The notes under the pieces: generated by a model
Database searches by the model: none
What the model saw: only the letters and a program-made list of their open reading frames with translations
Told to the model about the DNA's origin: nothing
Source of the DNA: Gnetum montanum
Taxonomy: Eukaryota; Streptophyta; Gnetopsida; Gnetales; Gnetaceae
Direction of reading: 5' to 3'
NCBI GenBank assembly: GCA_015680685.1
Contig: MNCI01015499.1
Location: forward strand, 383,503 to 447,502
DNA: 64,000 bases
Position numbers and translations under genes: made by a program
In this document: positions 11,586 to 23,705 of the stretch, in pieces
Layout: each line of letters opens with the position of its first letter
Position numbering within the stretch: the first letter of the stretch is position 1

Positions 11586-14500
11586 TCACGAGATGGAATG
11601 GCGACGGCGGCGAGAGAGTATGTGGGCGCCGCTGACGTGCCCGCCGGGGGCGCCGACGTGGAGGCCAGGGTCCTTGGCGCCGGCCCCACCACCCGAACGG
11701 AAAAGCAAATGAAAGCGTCCCAGCTTCCTGGACAGCGAGGTCAGAAGCCGGGACCGTGCTGACGTGGTCTTCACCAACTCCTGACGCATCGACACGTGGT
11801 CGCGCTCCAGATCGCTGAGCCGCATGCGCATGCGCGCCACCTCCAACTTGAGCTCCCGGTTTTCGCGGCGCACCGACGCGTAATTATCGCGAGGCGAGAT
11901 CGCCGCGCTGGCACCGCCGGCGCCGGCGCCGCCACCGTGGGCCGCGGCGGAGACGGCGGCGGTGGGCCCGTCGGGCGCGGCGGAACCAATCATGGCGGAG
12001 CGGAGGCGCAGCTGCTCGAAGTAGAGCACCTGCACGGCCAGCTGTACGGGCAGCCGGTCGTTCTGCGCCGCGTGCGCCGACGCCTCCGGCGACAGCTTGC
12101 GGCAGTCGATCAACCGGCACAGCCGGTTGCGCTCGGCGTCCTTGATGCCGGGGTGCGCCTTCAGGTAGATGTCCACCGCACGGTACACGCCGTCGGCACC
12201 GCTCCGGCCGGTCTCCGGCAGCGCCTCCGCGAGGGCCACGAACTTGCCCACCGGCAGTCCCGGGTCGGCCGCCACCTCGGCCAGGTACGCGTCCAGAAGC
12301 TTCGCGGCCGCCGGCAGCCCGCTGGACNNNNNNNNNNNNNNNNNNNNNNNNNNNNNNNNNNNNNNNNNNNNNNNNNNNNNNNNNNNNNNNNNNNNNNNNN
12401 NNNNNNNNNNNNNNNNNNNNNNNNNNNNNNNNNNNNNNNNNNNNNNNNNNNNNNNNNNNNNNNNNNNNNNNNNNNNNNNNNNNNNNNNNNNNNNNNNNNN
12501 NNNNNNNNNNNNNNNNNNNNNNNNNNNNNNNNNNNNNNNNNNNNNNNNNNNNNNNNNNNNNNNNNNNNNNNNNNNNNNNNNNNNNNNNNNNNNNNNNNNN
12601 NNNNNNNNNNNNNNNNNNNNNNNNNNNNNNNNNNNNNNNNNNNNNNNNNNNNNNNNNNNNNNNNNNNNNNNNNNNNNNNNNNNNNNNNNNNNNNNNNNNN
12701 NNNNNNNNNNNNNNNNNNNNNNNNNNNNNNNNNNNNNNNNNNNNNNNNNNNNNNNNNNNNNNNNNNNNNNNNNNNCTCGCGGCCCCAGGCGGCGGCGGAG
12801 TCGTCGGCGGAGGCCGAGGGCGCCGGCGGAGCACCGGCGGAGGCGCCGAGGCGGGAGAGGCCGGCCGAGAGCTGGTGCGCGCAGGCGGCGGCGGCGATGG
12901 CGTCGATGCAGCGCGTGGTGATGCGGAGGTCCTCGGCGAAGGGAAGCAGCGAGTCGGTGTCCTTGTCACAGGAGGCCAGCACCGTGACCGCCGACGGCAA
13001 CGAATGCAGGGCGATCTCCGTGAGGAAGGCCTCGGTCCGCGTCTCGAGGCTTCCGCCGCCCGCGTAGGCGTCGGTCATGTCGAGGTAGGCCGCGGCGCAG
13101 CGCAGGAGCGCCACGTTGGCGGGGCTGATGTCCAGGCTGACGCCGTAGCAGAACTTGGCCGCCGCCTCGAACGCCTCGGCCCCCCCCGGCATGTCGCTGA
13201 GGTCCAGCCGGATGTCCTTCTCCGCCCCCGCCCCCGCCGTCGCCGGCGCCGGCGCCACCGCCTCCTTCACCATCCGCAGTATCCGGCCGCTCCGCGCCAC
13301 CAGCGGAAACTGCACGCATTTCCAACACAAGCCCCAGATAACCCTTTTATTTTTGCTTCTTGGTGTCTCGGTTTTGGGGTTCTTCTTCTTCTTCTTTTAG
13401 TGAACGCATTTGTGTGTTTTGTGTTTTTTCCGCGGATTCCCCCCGTTTTGTTTTGGGCTGTTTGCAGGGTTCGCTGTTGTTCCGGCTTGGCGCCTTTGGA
13501 GTGTGGAGTTTTTGTGTTTTTCGGCCGTGCTTACGGTCTCCGGCTCTGGAGAGTTGGTTTGGCCCCGGTGTCAAGTGGGTTTTTCAGGAACTGCGAATGC
13601 TGACGAGTAAGAATGCTCAGTCTGAGCTGCTGGGTTTTAATGGGGGCTTCGTGTTTAGTGGCGCAGGTGTTATGCAGGTTTTCGCAGATGCGGGCTCTTC
13701 TGGGTATCTTGAATTTGGTTGTCTTGATCCATGCGAGCAGGTGCAGTAGCATGGTAGAAGAAAAGCAAGAAGCCATTTTGAAGTGGAAAATATGGGTCCT
13801 GATCTTGGGTTTTTGTTGGGTGCTGGTAGCACTATTTGGGAGTACAGCACAAGGAGCTAGTTGTTGAGGCATCCTATCAGAGCATTGCGGCTGTGATGTT
13901 TTTGAGGAAATTTCAAGCCTGGTCGCGGATTTTCGCGGTGTTTTGTTCTGAACTTTTTGACGAAATCGGAGACGCCCCCGATCACCGAAGAAAGATCTAA
14001 GCTTTTGAGCGGCGTTTGGGAAGAATTGCAGGCTCCGGGAATGAAGTGAACGATCGAGTCTGGCTTTGGGTCAGTGTTAGTTTTGGCAGAGCTGTGCTAC
14101 AAGCATTGGAAGTGAAGTTTTCTAAATGCTGAACATTTAGCCAAAAGCTGGAATGCCCACAACCGTGTACTTGAGTTCCAACAGAATTCCAGGGTCTTAA
14201 GCTAAAAAGCCGAGTCTGGGTATAAGATTTCGATTCAGTAAAGCTGCCCAGAAGCATGGTTTTTATTAAGTTCGCACAATCAAAATTATAAAGAAAAAAA
14301 TGCCCACAGTAATCGGACTCGAAAGTAGTGTGGTTACTCTTCGAAGATCCAATGCTTAAAGCAATATTTCAGTAGACTGCAGAGACAATTGCACTGCGAA
14401 GAAGATTGACCCCGATGTTACGGAACTCAGATTTAAGAATATAGAGTTGCCAGTTTGTGGGTTTGGGAAAATTACTTTGTGTAGATTGAATGTGGTGCCA

Positions 14501-17004
14501 CCCGCCTCCACCGTGATATCGCTGGGCACATCGGAGAGCAGCCTGCAAAATTCAGAGGCAAACCAAGTTTCAGTAAGTTAAATCGCTCTGGAAAACAAAT
14601 CCTGTGTATATTTTCTTACATTTTCTTGCTCTGATCCGCAGAGAAGCCCATTGGCTTCTCCAGCAATGCAGGCGATGGATCTCTGGTTTTCCTTTTTGGA
14701 ATCAGTTGTTACTAATGATCTACCACTTAGCGAATGATATCTATAATGGCAACTACTACTACCAAAATTAATAATCATAACGTCGGATGGTATATAGACA
14801 GTAAGGATCCGAGGCTTATGTGAGGAGCAAGCTGGTGTTGATCTGGGCTTCCATGGTCCTCCTCCATTATCTGGAATGAATCAGTAATGAGACCAGAGGT
14901 GCCCCAGGATGTCCGAGTGTTTCCACTGTTGAGCGCAGCAGTTATCACCTTTTGCTTCACAATGGAGACATGGAGACTGAAATAAATTGAATTGACCCCA
15001 AGAATGTCAATGTTTCTACAGTTGCTGTCTCTGCTTTCACCAAAAAGCCATCATGGACGTTGCTCATTTTTCTGCCCTTTGCAGCGCCAGATTCCCCTGC
15101 TTGTCCTCCATTTCAAGTTAATAGTCCTGCATGGTTGCTTTCTCATCATCAGATTTAGCAGGCAAGCGAGCGTGGTGGTATCGCTGCTGATTGATAGTGC
15201 TCCTTTTTTCAAAATTCACCCTGCGGACCGCCCAAGGTCAAGTCGACTATATTTCCTCTTTCCTGATCGGTATCTTTTATGGATTTGATCACCGCCTGGA
15301 TGGTTTACTAGTCCGCAAAATCCACTACAATGTCCAAGTTCTGTTGGATCAAGGACGGCTCTGGCTTATTGAAAATGATAGGTGAGGAAAGGATCTCAAC
15401 TGAAATAGCTCATGTGGTTTCTGCTGCGTGCTTGAATAGCATCATGCTTAAGTTTTATTGCAAAGCGTGTGGTCACAGGCCATAGATGTTGAACCAACAA
15501 TGGAGACATCTGACATGTTCGAGTTGGACAGAGAAACTTCAATATCAATGGTGTGTGATGTTGTCTCACTCAGACAGTGAAGCTTTCTCAGGAAGCAGTC
15601 ACTGGTCCCTAAAACAATGAAACTGACCACCTTTTAGTGTTTCACCATCATCCCTCGAGGTTGCACCTCTTCCAAGTTACAACACTTGAAATTTCTTGCA
15701 GGGTAAGGCTAGATCTGCGCAGAACAAAAAGTGCTATACGAACTAATCGACTTACCAACAGCAAGTGCTCTAAACTGTCTATAGAGCTCAGTGGCTTTTA
15801 TTTCTTTTACTTTTTTTAATTTTGAAGATTAGAATTTTGGGTTTGATATAGGATCGGGAAAAAAGGAATGCTGTTACAAACCTAGGTGATGCCGAGTCTG
15901 GAAAAAACAGTGAACACCACCATGATCTGACAATTGAGTAAATATTGAGCAAGAATTATCCTTTACCTAATGATTGTGTTTCTTCCTAGGGTCAAATCCA
16001 GTACTACGGCGTTTGATTTGGCATCATGCTTTCAGATTTCTTGGTGGCATTGGAGCAATATGAATGACGGAAGATATCAAGAATTACAGATAATGGTCCA
16101 AAGGACTTGCAAAAGAAAATATCATATTTTAGCTAAGGAGACCTGAATTTCAGATCCTGTTCAGTTTTTATGCGAAATTCAAGACATTTTATCCTACTTT
16201 GAATGCATGTATGGAGACATCCAGCATTGTTCTTATCAATGGCGCATTTCTTGGTGGCATTGGAACAATATGAATGACGGAAGATATCAAGAATTACAGA
16301 TAATGGTCCAAAGGACTTGCAAAAGAAAATATCATATTTTAGCAAAGGAGACCTGAATTTCAGATCCTGTTTGGTTTTTGTGCGAAATTCAAGACTTTTT
16401 ATCCTACTTTGAATGCATGTATGGAGACATCCAGCATTGTTCTCATCAATGGCGCTTTGAACTGCCTTGAATCCTGTTTTCTCAGAAGCATCCAAACAAA
16501 TCAATAATACAAAAAATGGGCAGAGTAGTCCAAATTGTTCACAAATGGAAACGAAGTACAACTACAGCCCTAGTTTGGTCCTTGTTTAGGTCTTGTCAAA
16601 ATCAAGACCCAAAACTTAGCAAGTTGGTCTTGTACCAGCTGCTCCTGCCCACCAAAAGCAAAACAAGCCCACTTCTCCCATCTGTTGGATTGATGGCAAA
16701 ACTGCAAATATTGATTTTGGACTTTACTATGCACCATGAAATGCATTCTAGCCATGCACTGCTACAAAGCAGCGACACTGCAACGAGAAATTAGAGTTCT
16801 GGATTTCTATGCAGACAACCACAAATCCTCTGGTCACATTTAGAAGAACAATTCAAACCAAATTCAAATAACAGAGAAAGCAATGAAACTGTACCATTCA
16901 TGGGTTCGTTTGACAGTGAAATTAGAACTGCAACGGCTGGATCTCTTGACAGAAGCAACAGTGGGCTTCTCAGTCAAAGCCATGGCCATTGTGTTCACTC
17001 CCAT
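11586..17004 (-). CDS. BTB/POZ-NPH3 domain protein (NPH3/RPT2-like), 3 exons, interrupted by an assembly gap
   Basis: Reading leftwards, exons are 17004-16895, 14542-14476 and 13309-11586, with consistent GT-AG phases. Family members are plant adaptors of CUL3 ubiquitin ligases in phototropin and auxin-transport signalling at the plasma membrane. Exons 1-2 give a Lys/Ser-rich N-terminus followed by the BTB start (DVPSDITVEAGGTTF, then LHK). Exon 3 continues with FPLVARSGRI. After the gap come the NPH3 hallmarks YLKAHPGI, CRLIDCRKLS, ERNRLC and VLYFEQLRLR, then a C-terminal coiled coil and SLSRKLGRFHLLFR. The total would be about 630 residues, normal for the family. Exon 3 is about 70% GC. The coding phase does not agree across the 448-N gap, so the gap size is wrong or an intron lies inside it. 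The subfamily was not resolved. Confidence 0.88.
12328..12775. other. Assembly gap (448 N)
   Basis: A run of 448 N inside exon 3 of the NPH3-like gene, in very GC-rich sequence. It hides roughly 150 residues linking the BTB region to the NPH3 core. Frames on either side differ by one or two bases if the gap length is taken literally. Confidence 0.99.
13310..14475 (-). other. NPH3-like intron 2
   Basis: A 1.17-kb intron between the LHK and FPL codons of the BTB domain, with donor GTAATT and acceptor GTGCAG on the - strand. Several open frames overlap it on both strands. None has recognisable domains, and they extend from the GC-rich exon edge. Confidence 0.8.
14543..16894 (-). other. NPH3-like intron 1
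   Basis: A 2.35-kb intron with donor GTACAG and acceptor TTGCAG on the - strand, interrupting a Trp codon. It contains a 210-bp tandem duplication (16036-16455). No other gene is seen. Confidence 0.8.
16036..16455. repeat. 210-bp tandem duplication in NPH3-like intron 1
   Basis: Copies 16036-16245 and 16246-16455 are adjacent and nearly identical, with only a handful of substitutions such as 'gagcaat' versus 'gaacaat' and 'ttcagtt' versus 'ttggttt'. Because 210 is a multiple of three, both copies stay open in one - strand frame and produce a spurious 142-residue open frame. Confidence 0.95.
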
Positions 17005-17900
17005 TTTTGCATTACTTCAACAAAAATAGCAAGATCCAAAGTCGAACAAGCAGATAAACACAAACGATTCTGATCGTAACAGGAAAGCATGAATGAATGA
17101 TAGGCTGAATTTGCTGGGGTCGGACAAGGGACCCATCATCCATTGTCAAATATTGGCAGTGCTTCATACTCTCCAAACTTGCTAAACCAAAAATAAGAGA
17201 GAGAGAGAAAGACGTGCACGGAAATGTTATCAATTTTGGAAAGGTGGGAACGCAATGTTGTTTGAGGATGCGATTCATGGCGTGGCTTTTGAGGACATGA
17301 AAGTATGGGAAAAAGTTGGCCACATGGGAAAGTGTTTGGGCCAAATCATATCTCAACAATCATTCTTCCCACGACGCCGAATATTAAATTTACAGGCTGC
17401 TCCTCCTTTGCAATATTCTTCTTCAGCGCCCATCTCATCACCCACGCATTGTCCTTCCATGTTTCTATGGGAAAAAGCTCGCTTTAACTTTCTGTAAAAG
17501 TGGAACACGTTTCTTGCCATTGAAACCTTGAATCCTTAAGATTTTCGAGACCCTGTTCCGATTTAGTCGTATATCAACCAATTTCAACTATCAAAGATAT
17601 ACAATGTAGATTTATGTTGTTAAAGTTATGTCAATGAATTAGTAGTTCAGCCACAATAGCATTCTTGACCATAAACACCATTTTTGACCCTTGTAACGCC
17701 TACCCGGTTCATAATAAAAATCACCATTGATGACAAATAATTTTAATGATGTTGAAGATGTAGTGGTTTGATGCTTTGAGTATGTGCACGTTAAGAGATA
17801 TAGTTAAGAGAATATTTGAAGAATTATAAAGGAGTATGAAATGAAATGAAGCTTTATTACATCCAAAGATTTATAGGATCTATGGAATAGGTATTATATT
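17005..17900 (-). promoter_or_regulatory. Upstream region of the NPH3-like gene
   Basis: The 5' flank of the - strand gene. A CT-rich tract (GAGAGAGA on the + strand, about 17196-17209) lies about 190 bases upstream of the start codon, a common feature of plant 5' UTRs and core promoters. No convincing TATA box was found. Confidence 0.35.
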
Positions 17901-19060
17901 TTCATGAAAAATATCAAGCACCAATGTGGGCATCAAAAATAAATCATATAGGTTTTTTGCTGTAACATTATAACGTTGTTTCAAATGGGCACCACAACAC
18001 AAGAAAGAAACACATGTTACTCGTCTTCAAAGGCTATTGATCTACACAACCTACAAATGTGCTCTGATGAGAACCTAAGCAAAGCTTGTTGACAGCATTC
18101 CAATACTTGATGGGAATAACAGTTGAGAGATAGTTAGCTTCTACATCTAGTTTATAAGATCTAAAGTGGTGGAAATGAAATTGCCTCTTGTCTTCCCCAC
18201 ATTTGTGTTAAAGCCTTTTGCTTGACTAGTTGGTGACGATACTTAGGATTTTGTTGATGTCTTCCCAAGAGATATTCCATTTTCTCAACCATTACATCCA
18301 TTGAAAATATCAGTAATGGTCTTGAGAATCCTCAAGAATTGTTTTAGAGAATTAGTCTTACACTGAGACATGCAAGCTATGAGTGTATGTAATGAACTGG
18401 CACAAGGCTTTTGCTTCTAAAGGTAATAAATCACATTCACATAATAACATTAAGGAATTTGCATCCTTGCCTTTAGCTCATTAAGAAGAAAAGTTTTTTG
18501 CATTTTTTAGTATCTTTCCAAAGTTTAGCATTGAGTCCAGGTCCCCAGATAACACATTTATATAATATAGTACGATAGATGATAGTTTGGAAAATTTGTT
18601 TTTTTAACATTCTAAGCCTAGAATCCTAGATTCTTACACTTGATTTTTAAAGCATATAAACCCTTGAAACTTCTTGCTATTTTTTCTTTGATGCACTTCC
18701 CCACATATAATTGTTCATATAAATGAGATTCAAATATTTAAAAGAATCTACTATTTGTACATTGGTACTTCCAAATGGAAGTTATAACAGTTATTTCTTA
18801 TACCCCAGATCATCAATTTGGTTTTATCTACATTCACTTGAAGACTAGATGAATGACAATAATTTTCTAAAATTTGCAACATATTTTACATACCTTTTGT
18901 AGCAATGGAGATCAAGGCAACATCATTTGCATATAAAAGAAGATTCATTGCCTGGGATCCAATTTGATAGCATGACTATCTTGTCAGTTGCATAACCATT
19001 CCTACATTTAAGTGTGATTTGAATTGGCAACCTCTTTCCTAATAGGATAGTGTAATAATT
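17900..19060 (-). mobile_element. LINE (non-LTR retrotransposon) reverse transcriptase remnant
   Basis: On the - strand, near 18911-18950, the sequence reads LLLYANDVALIS, the LINE RT motif with the catalytic pair changed from YADD to YAND. After one stop codon it continues in the same frame to LQVNVDKTKLMIW (about 18815-18850), the block that normally follows in L1-type reverse transcriptases. Downstream the frame is full of stops and resembles a decayed LINE 3' region. Element ends, poly-A tail and target duplication were not found. It is inactive. Confidence 0.65.
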
Positions 19061-20657
19061 ACTTGAGCCACCTATCATTGGAAACATTTAAGTTACTATT
19101 AAAGAATTATAAAATTATTATATCTATAATAAAATTTAATTGCCTATAAATTATGGGTCATAGATTAAGTGGTTCTACCAATAAAAGCATAGGTCAGTTT
19201 GCACATTTGTCTCTTTGTTGGTAGAAAGGAAGGCGAAATGAATCAATTTACTCTATAGCATGGTAGGTACTTTGACAGGTAATCCAAATAATATTTTCAA
19301 GGTTGTCAAAGCCAAGGTTTAAAACTTTTTAAATTTAACTTTTGTAAACTAAAGTAACAATACCTTCTTTATTAACTTTGATGAGTGGCAAGTGTTCTCT
19401 ACATACAACCATACAAATCACAAGCATCTACGTGTGATTTGGTCGAATTCCATGGGTCCTACTTGAGTGGCTACTATCCTAGATAGTCACACATGATGTT
19501 GTTGGTCATTATCTTCTAAATCATCACTTGTGTTAACTCTATTCATATAGTTAAGTGTGAGTGAGGCATAAAAGATTTACATTTTTGTTATTTTTTATTA
19601 TTAAAATATTAAGGTAATAAGATGATGAAGTGATTAAAATATTAAATCCTAATTATTTATGGAACTAAGTGTGAAGTATCCTAAGTGTGAAGTGATATCT
19701 AATCTATCCTAAGTGTGAAGTATTCATTCTCACTTTCCACACCCATCCTAAACTTATACTAATATCATTGGGTAATAAAGTGGTCACTACTAGGGTACCA
19801 AGCATCCACTACTAGGATAACCAAGTGTTAGCATAACATGCTCAAAGTGGTTGTACTTATGTATTATGAAATAAAATATTAATTTCCTAAGAGCTAGAAG
19901 TTTAAAATGCAATTAAAGTAAAGTGCTTGGAAAGAAACTAAGTAATAGTTCAAGTGCTACAATGGAAGGAATTAATTCCAATTTTATTACCATCATGTAG
20001 AAGTATCCAAGTATAACATGCACTTGAATAAAATTCCATTTAATTAACTCAATCCATGCTATAGGCATTCAAAGAGAATTTTAGCGAAGTCCTATAGAAA
20101 TAAACTACAAGTGCTTTGCTATATGAATAACCAAAGGTGTCATAAATGTGGATGGTGTGCTCATTTATATAGGCTTATGGAGGATTAGCATCAAGGCATA
20201 TACATCAAAGCATCAAAGGATGCACTAACAAGAATGCGTTGACAAGCATTGTCAATGCAACTAATTGACTTAGACTTCATCATAGCCCTATGGCTGACCG
20301 AAAACTCCTCCTTGAGTGAACAAAAATGGGACCAAGTTGTTTAGAAAATTGGGGAAGTATGGAATTAACAGTGAATTGACTGATTGACTATAATAATAGA
20401 CAAACTTTAAGTGCCATGTTAAAAAAATATTTATGTGGTTACAAAAAGTTATACAATATACAAAAATTTGGATAGGTTGATAAAATTAGTAGGCACTAGC
20501 CAGATGGGATAAAGTAGGATGACATCTTCATACCATGTCTGGAGGTGAGGACTTCTATGGATTGGAGGATCTCTCATCACATCTCAATTTTTCTTGTGAT
20601 TTGGCCTACCTTGCTACTATTGTTGCTACTTTGAAAAATTTGAATGCATCTAGAACT
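19061..20657. other. Intergenic, possibly an LTR remnant
   Basis: No gene seen. A short tandem repeat of 'tcctaagtgtgaagt' occurs about three times at 19660-19722. On the - strand a TATA-like CTATATAAATGAGC near 20165-20180 and a downstream A-rich stretch are arranged like an LTR promoter. No matching partner LTR was found. Confidence 0.35.
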
Positions 20658-20662
20658 ACCTT
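20658..20662. repeat. Target-site duplication of element A, left
   Basis: ACCTT immediately before the LTR. The same five bases follow the right LTR at 29834-29838. A perfect 5-bp duplication is what Ty3/gypsy integrases leave. Confidence 0.85.
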
Positions 20663-21265
20663 TGTAATGATTAAAAACATTGGTGGCTGGAATCACCGAG
20701 GGGTCAATGGATGCATAGCCTTAACCCCACCTTTGCATAAGGGCCTTGCTAGCTAATGGAGGCAGAGCACCCTAAATGGTCTTATTGATCGAATAGGGAC
20801 TTTGTTGATTGCAATTGGGGCAGTAAGTGTAATCGGAGGATGGCCTGGTTAGTCGAAATGCAAATGTAAACAACACAAAAATGATGCTAAGGGTCAAAGC
20901 AGTGTTTTGCGATGCTAAGTGTAGAGCATAGCCATGGAACGGGGGTGAGCATAGCTAAGGGTTTTGACCAAAACAAGGGTGTCAACCTGCGGAGACTACT
21001 TCTCGAGCATAGTATAATGTGATGACGCATGAAAAAGTGTGAAAAGATGCAAGAAAATGTTAGAAATTGGAGAGAGAAATGGAACACTGCCCCAAATGGG
21101 AGTGTAGTTAACTCCAAAAGGGTTAGAGAAGGTACATAGTGTACAAAAAGTGCAGTGGGAGCATAGTCACAGTCTTGGTGGTGTTGGGTTGTGAAGTCTA
21201 ATGCTTGCCATGATGAATTGTGCTTGCCAATTTGGCCACCGTGGTGTACCATGTGGTGTTTTGTA

Positions 21266-21400
21266 GGGCTGCAATGGGGTTGCGGTGTACCATGCAATGC
21301 AGGGTTGCAACAGGGCCACAGTGTACAGTGCGATGCAGGGCTACAACGAGGCCACGGTGTAGCGTGTGATGCAAGGCTATAATAGGGTCGCAATGTGGTG
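21266..21400. repeat. 36-bp tandem array in the 3' LTR of A
   Basis: About four units built around 'gggttgcaacagggcc'. The same array has about five units in the other LTR (28718-28888), so copy number changed after insertion or during reverse transcription. Confidence 0.85.
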
Positions 21401-22003
21401 TGATTTGGGTCTCGTTCACCCATGAAGTTAAGTGCCAAGATGCCAAAATGCCAAATGTCAAATGAAGGTGCCAACTACCAATCAGTGAAAAATGGAAGCC
21501 CACCCTAAAACATTGGGGCACAGGGGTATTTATAGGGCTAGGGTTAGCCCAAAATGCAGATCAGGTGCCACGTGGTAGTGTAGTAGGTGAGACTACGAGA
21601 AAAATTTAGAAAATTTTCTAAGTCTGGAGGTGACTGGAAAAGTTTAAAATTTTTTCTAACTCTGGCTACTATGCTTGCCTTGGGTTACATGCGGGACACG
21701 GGACATTGCCTAAGGATAGGGCATGGCATGGAAACTTAGAAGAATCTGGTAAAAATTGCAGTCCTTATTCTTATTATGCTGGCTACACTTTGGAGCGTAG
21801 CAGGAGGGGTAGCCTTAGGAGTTAGAAAATCTACTAAATGCCTCTTCCATGCTGAGCTAGCTTGATAGCTTTTGGCTTGACACTTAGGTAAAACTAGCCA
21901 CTGAGGTGCTGGCTATGCTCTAGAGCGTAGCAGGGGCAATGGGAGTGTAGCACAACACTTAGAAAATTTTGCAAAACTAGCCATTTGTGTGTTGGCTACG
22001 CTT

Positions 22004-22023
22004 GCTATGCTCTAGAGCATAGC
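22004..22023. repeat. 20-bp perfect palindrome in the LTR
   Basis: GCTATGCTCTAGAGCATAGC is its own reverse complement. Degenerate copies occur at about 21910, 29266, 29406 and 29505 within the LTRs, so it is a recurring LTR motif. Confidence 0.9.
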
Positions 22024-22273
22024 AACTATAGTGCCAAAGTGTAATAGCTACAGTGCCAAGGTGTAACAACTATAGTGCTAGAGCGTATCACAACACTTAA
22101 AAAAATTTTGTAACTTGTGTTATCATTCTAACACTTAAAAAAAATTTTGCAAATCTTGCAGTTAAAGCTGACTACACTTAATACTTAGAAAAATTTGGGC
22201 AAAGTGCCACCGTTTTGACACTTAGCTAAATTTGCAATCGAGATGCCAAGATCTAAAATTTTGTAGTGTTTCA

Positions 22274-22292
22274 ATGGCCCCTCTTTGTTGAC
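22274..22292 (-). promoter_or_regulatory. Polypurine tract of element A
   Basis: On the - strand, AACAAAGAGGGGCCAT ends directly at the LTR that begins TGAAACAC. Element C has a near-identical tract at 45884-45902. This is the expected plus-strand DNA primer site. Confidence 0.75.
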
Positions 22293-23487
22293 GTATGGAG
22301 GAGTGGCTTAAGAGACATCAATAAAGAATTGTAAAACACCACAGTTGACGTGGCATCAACATCGCTTGTCGGTACTAGATCAGGTATTGTTCCACCATGT
22401 TTAAGAGTGTTATGGATAAGGGTATGTTGAGTGTAATAGGTGTAGAAAATGTACTATGGAGATGAAAGGAAAATAAGGGAGATGAAATGTAAACAATGAT
22501 GCAAGATGTGAAGTCAGCATGATTAACAATGACCATGGCATGGAGTGGCTTGTCCCTGAAACACTAATCTCTTGTTAGAATTTTCATGAGAGAGTCAAAG
22601 TTGATCCAAGGCTGGGCTAGTTACGAAGCTACAACATTGTTAATTTGCTTGGGGATGTGCTTTTTCCTGTTCTCCCTTTTTTTGTTTTTTCATTTTTTGC
22701 TCTTTTGTTTTTTGTTTTTTGCTTTTTCTTCTTTGCTTACTGTGAGGTGAACCTCCATTAGGTTCAACTTATTGTTGAATGCTAGCTGCAAGGTGTGGGC
22801 CATCAAGTAGATGGGCTTTACTTTGATGTAACCATGTTGCGTCTATAGGATATATGTTTCCTCCCTAGGATGAGTTGCGTTACATCCGCTTAGGCTTGGG
22901 CTAGCCCACAGAGGCTCCCCATGGGATGAGTTGCATTATCTCTATCATGGGTTCTACAGTTAAATGTGAAGCAAGGTGCCATGTGCATTATAGTGCATAT
23001 GCATCAAAGGGAGTTTGCAAGCTTGGGTATGTGGGAGAATGTGGGAAATGTGAGGAATGCAAGGGACATGTGTAGGCTATAATGTGGGGACATGTGTAGG
23101 CTATAATGCAAGGATGTGTGTAGGCTAGAATGAGATGAAGGGGATGTGCACTCTTGAGTGGCTTAACTAGTCTAATCATGCACATTGGAGTAATGTGGTG
23201 ACTTACTGCTATGATGAGATGCATCTTTGCATGACCGCCTTCGAGTCTTCATCCTGCAAACATAACTACGAGAAGACAAGAAAACCATACAACATGAAAT
23301 GCAAGTGCAAATGCTAGATGTGAAGATGCTGCAAGTACTGGATGCAAAGATGCTACAAATGCATCAAATGCTACTAGTGAAAGTGCCAGTGTAATGATGC
23401 TATGAGTGTTCCAAAGGCCGCACCAATGGCAGGTGCTTTCAAAGATTAGCAAAATGATGGGAGGTGATGATGTTGTGAGTGTGCAAA
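22293..23487 (-). other. Non-coding 3' region of element A
   Basis: The stretch between the polypurine tract and the first hairpin array. It is homologous to 45903-47287 of element C, with shared blocks such as 'tttcctccctag.atgagttg' and 'cccatggga'. A 24-bp unit (gggacatgtgtaggctat...) is repeated three times at 23063-23134. No coding capacity is evident. Confidence 0.6.
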
Positions 23488-23705
23488 CCTAGTTTAAGGT
23501 CCTAGCAGACCATGGAGTGCTAGTTTATAGTCCTAGCAGACTGTTGTGTGCTAGTTTAACATCATAGTGGATGAGCTGTTGTGCCAGTTTAACATCATGA
23601 CCTAAGGACGAGCTATGGATGCCAGTTTAATGTTGTAGCCCAAGGATGTGCTATGCCAATTTATAGTCATAGTAGACTATCTGTGCCAATTTTTTTACGT
23701 CATGG
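23488..23705. repeat. Hairpin tandem array of element A (homologue of 47288-47636)
   Basis: About seven imperfect units of about 30 bases with core 'agtttaaggtc...agacc', in the same order as the array downstream of integrase in element C, including the aberrant 'gcccaaggac' unit. Individual units can fold as short hairpins, for example ATAGTC/GACTAT. Confidence 0.8.

Larger units (their letters stand above)
20663..22273 (-). repeat. 3' LTR of element A (1611 bp)
   Basis: Collinear with 28104-29833. On the + strand it begins TGTAATGATTAAAAACATTGG-like and ends GTGTTTCA. It includes a 36-bp tandem array (about 21266-21400, about 4 copies), a 20-bp perfect palindrome (22004-22023) and about three copies of a 22-bp unit (about 22018-22090). 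A 195-residue open frame at 20887-21474 is a by-product of the 36-bp repeat. Confidence 0.9.

Noticed and set aside
11796-13067. 423- and 250-residue + strand frames over the same region
   Set aside because: Antisense shadows of a very GC-rich exon. They have no domains, whereas the - strand shows clear NPH3 motifs.
12161-13330. Continuous 389-residue - strand frame across the gap
   Set aside because: It only stays open because N codons are unread. After the gap the frame is a shadow, and the real NPH3 frame is another one.
13347-13872. Cluster of overlapping open frames on both strands
   Set aside because: They lie in intron 2 of the NPH3-like gene next to the GC-rich exon. No recognisable protein.
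16133-16561. 142-residue repetitive - strand frame
   Set aside because: Produced by the 210-bp tandem duplication, whose length is a multiple of three.
20887-21474. 195-residue - strand frame rich in His/Pro/Cys
   Set aside because: Lies wholly within an LTR and comes from a 36-bp tandem repeat. The other LTR gives a similar artefact.
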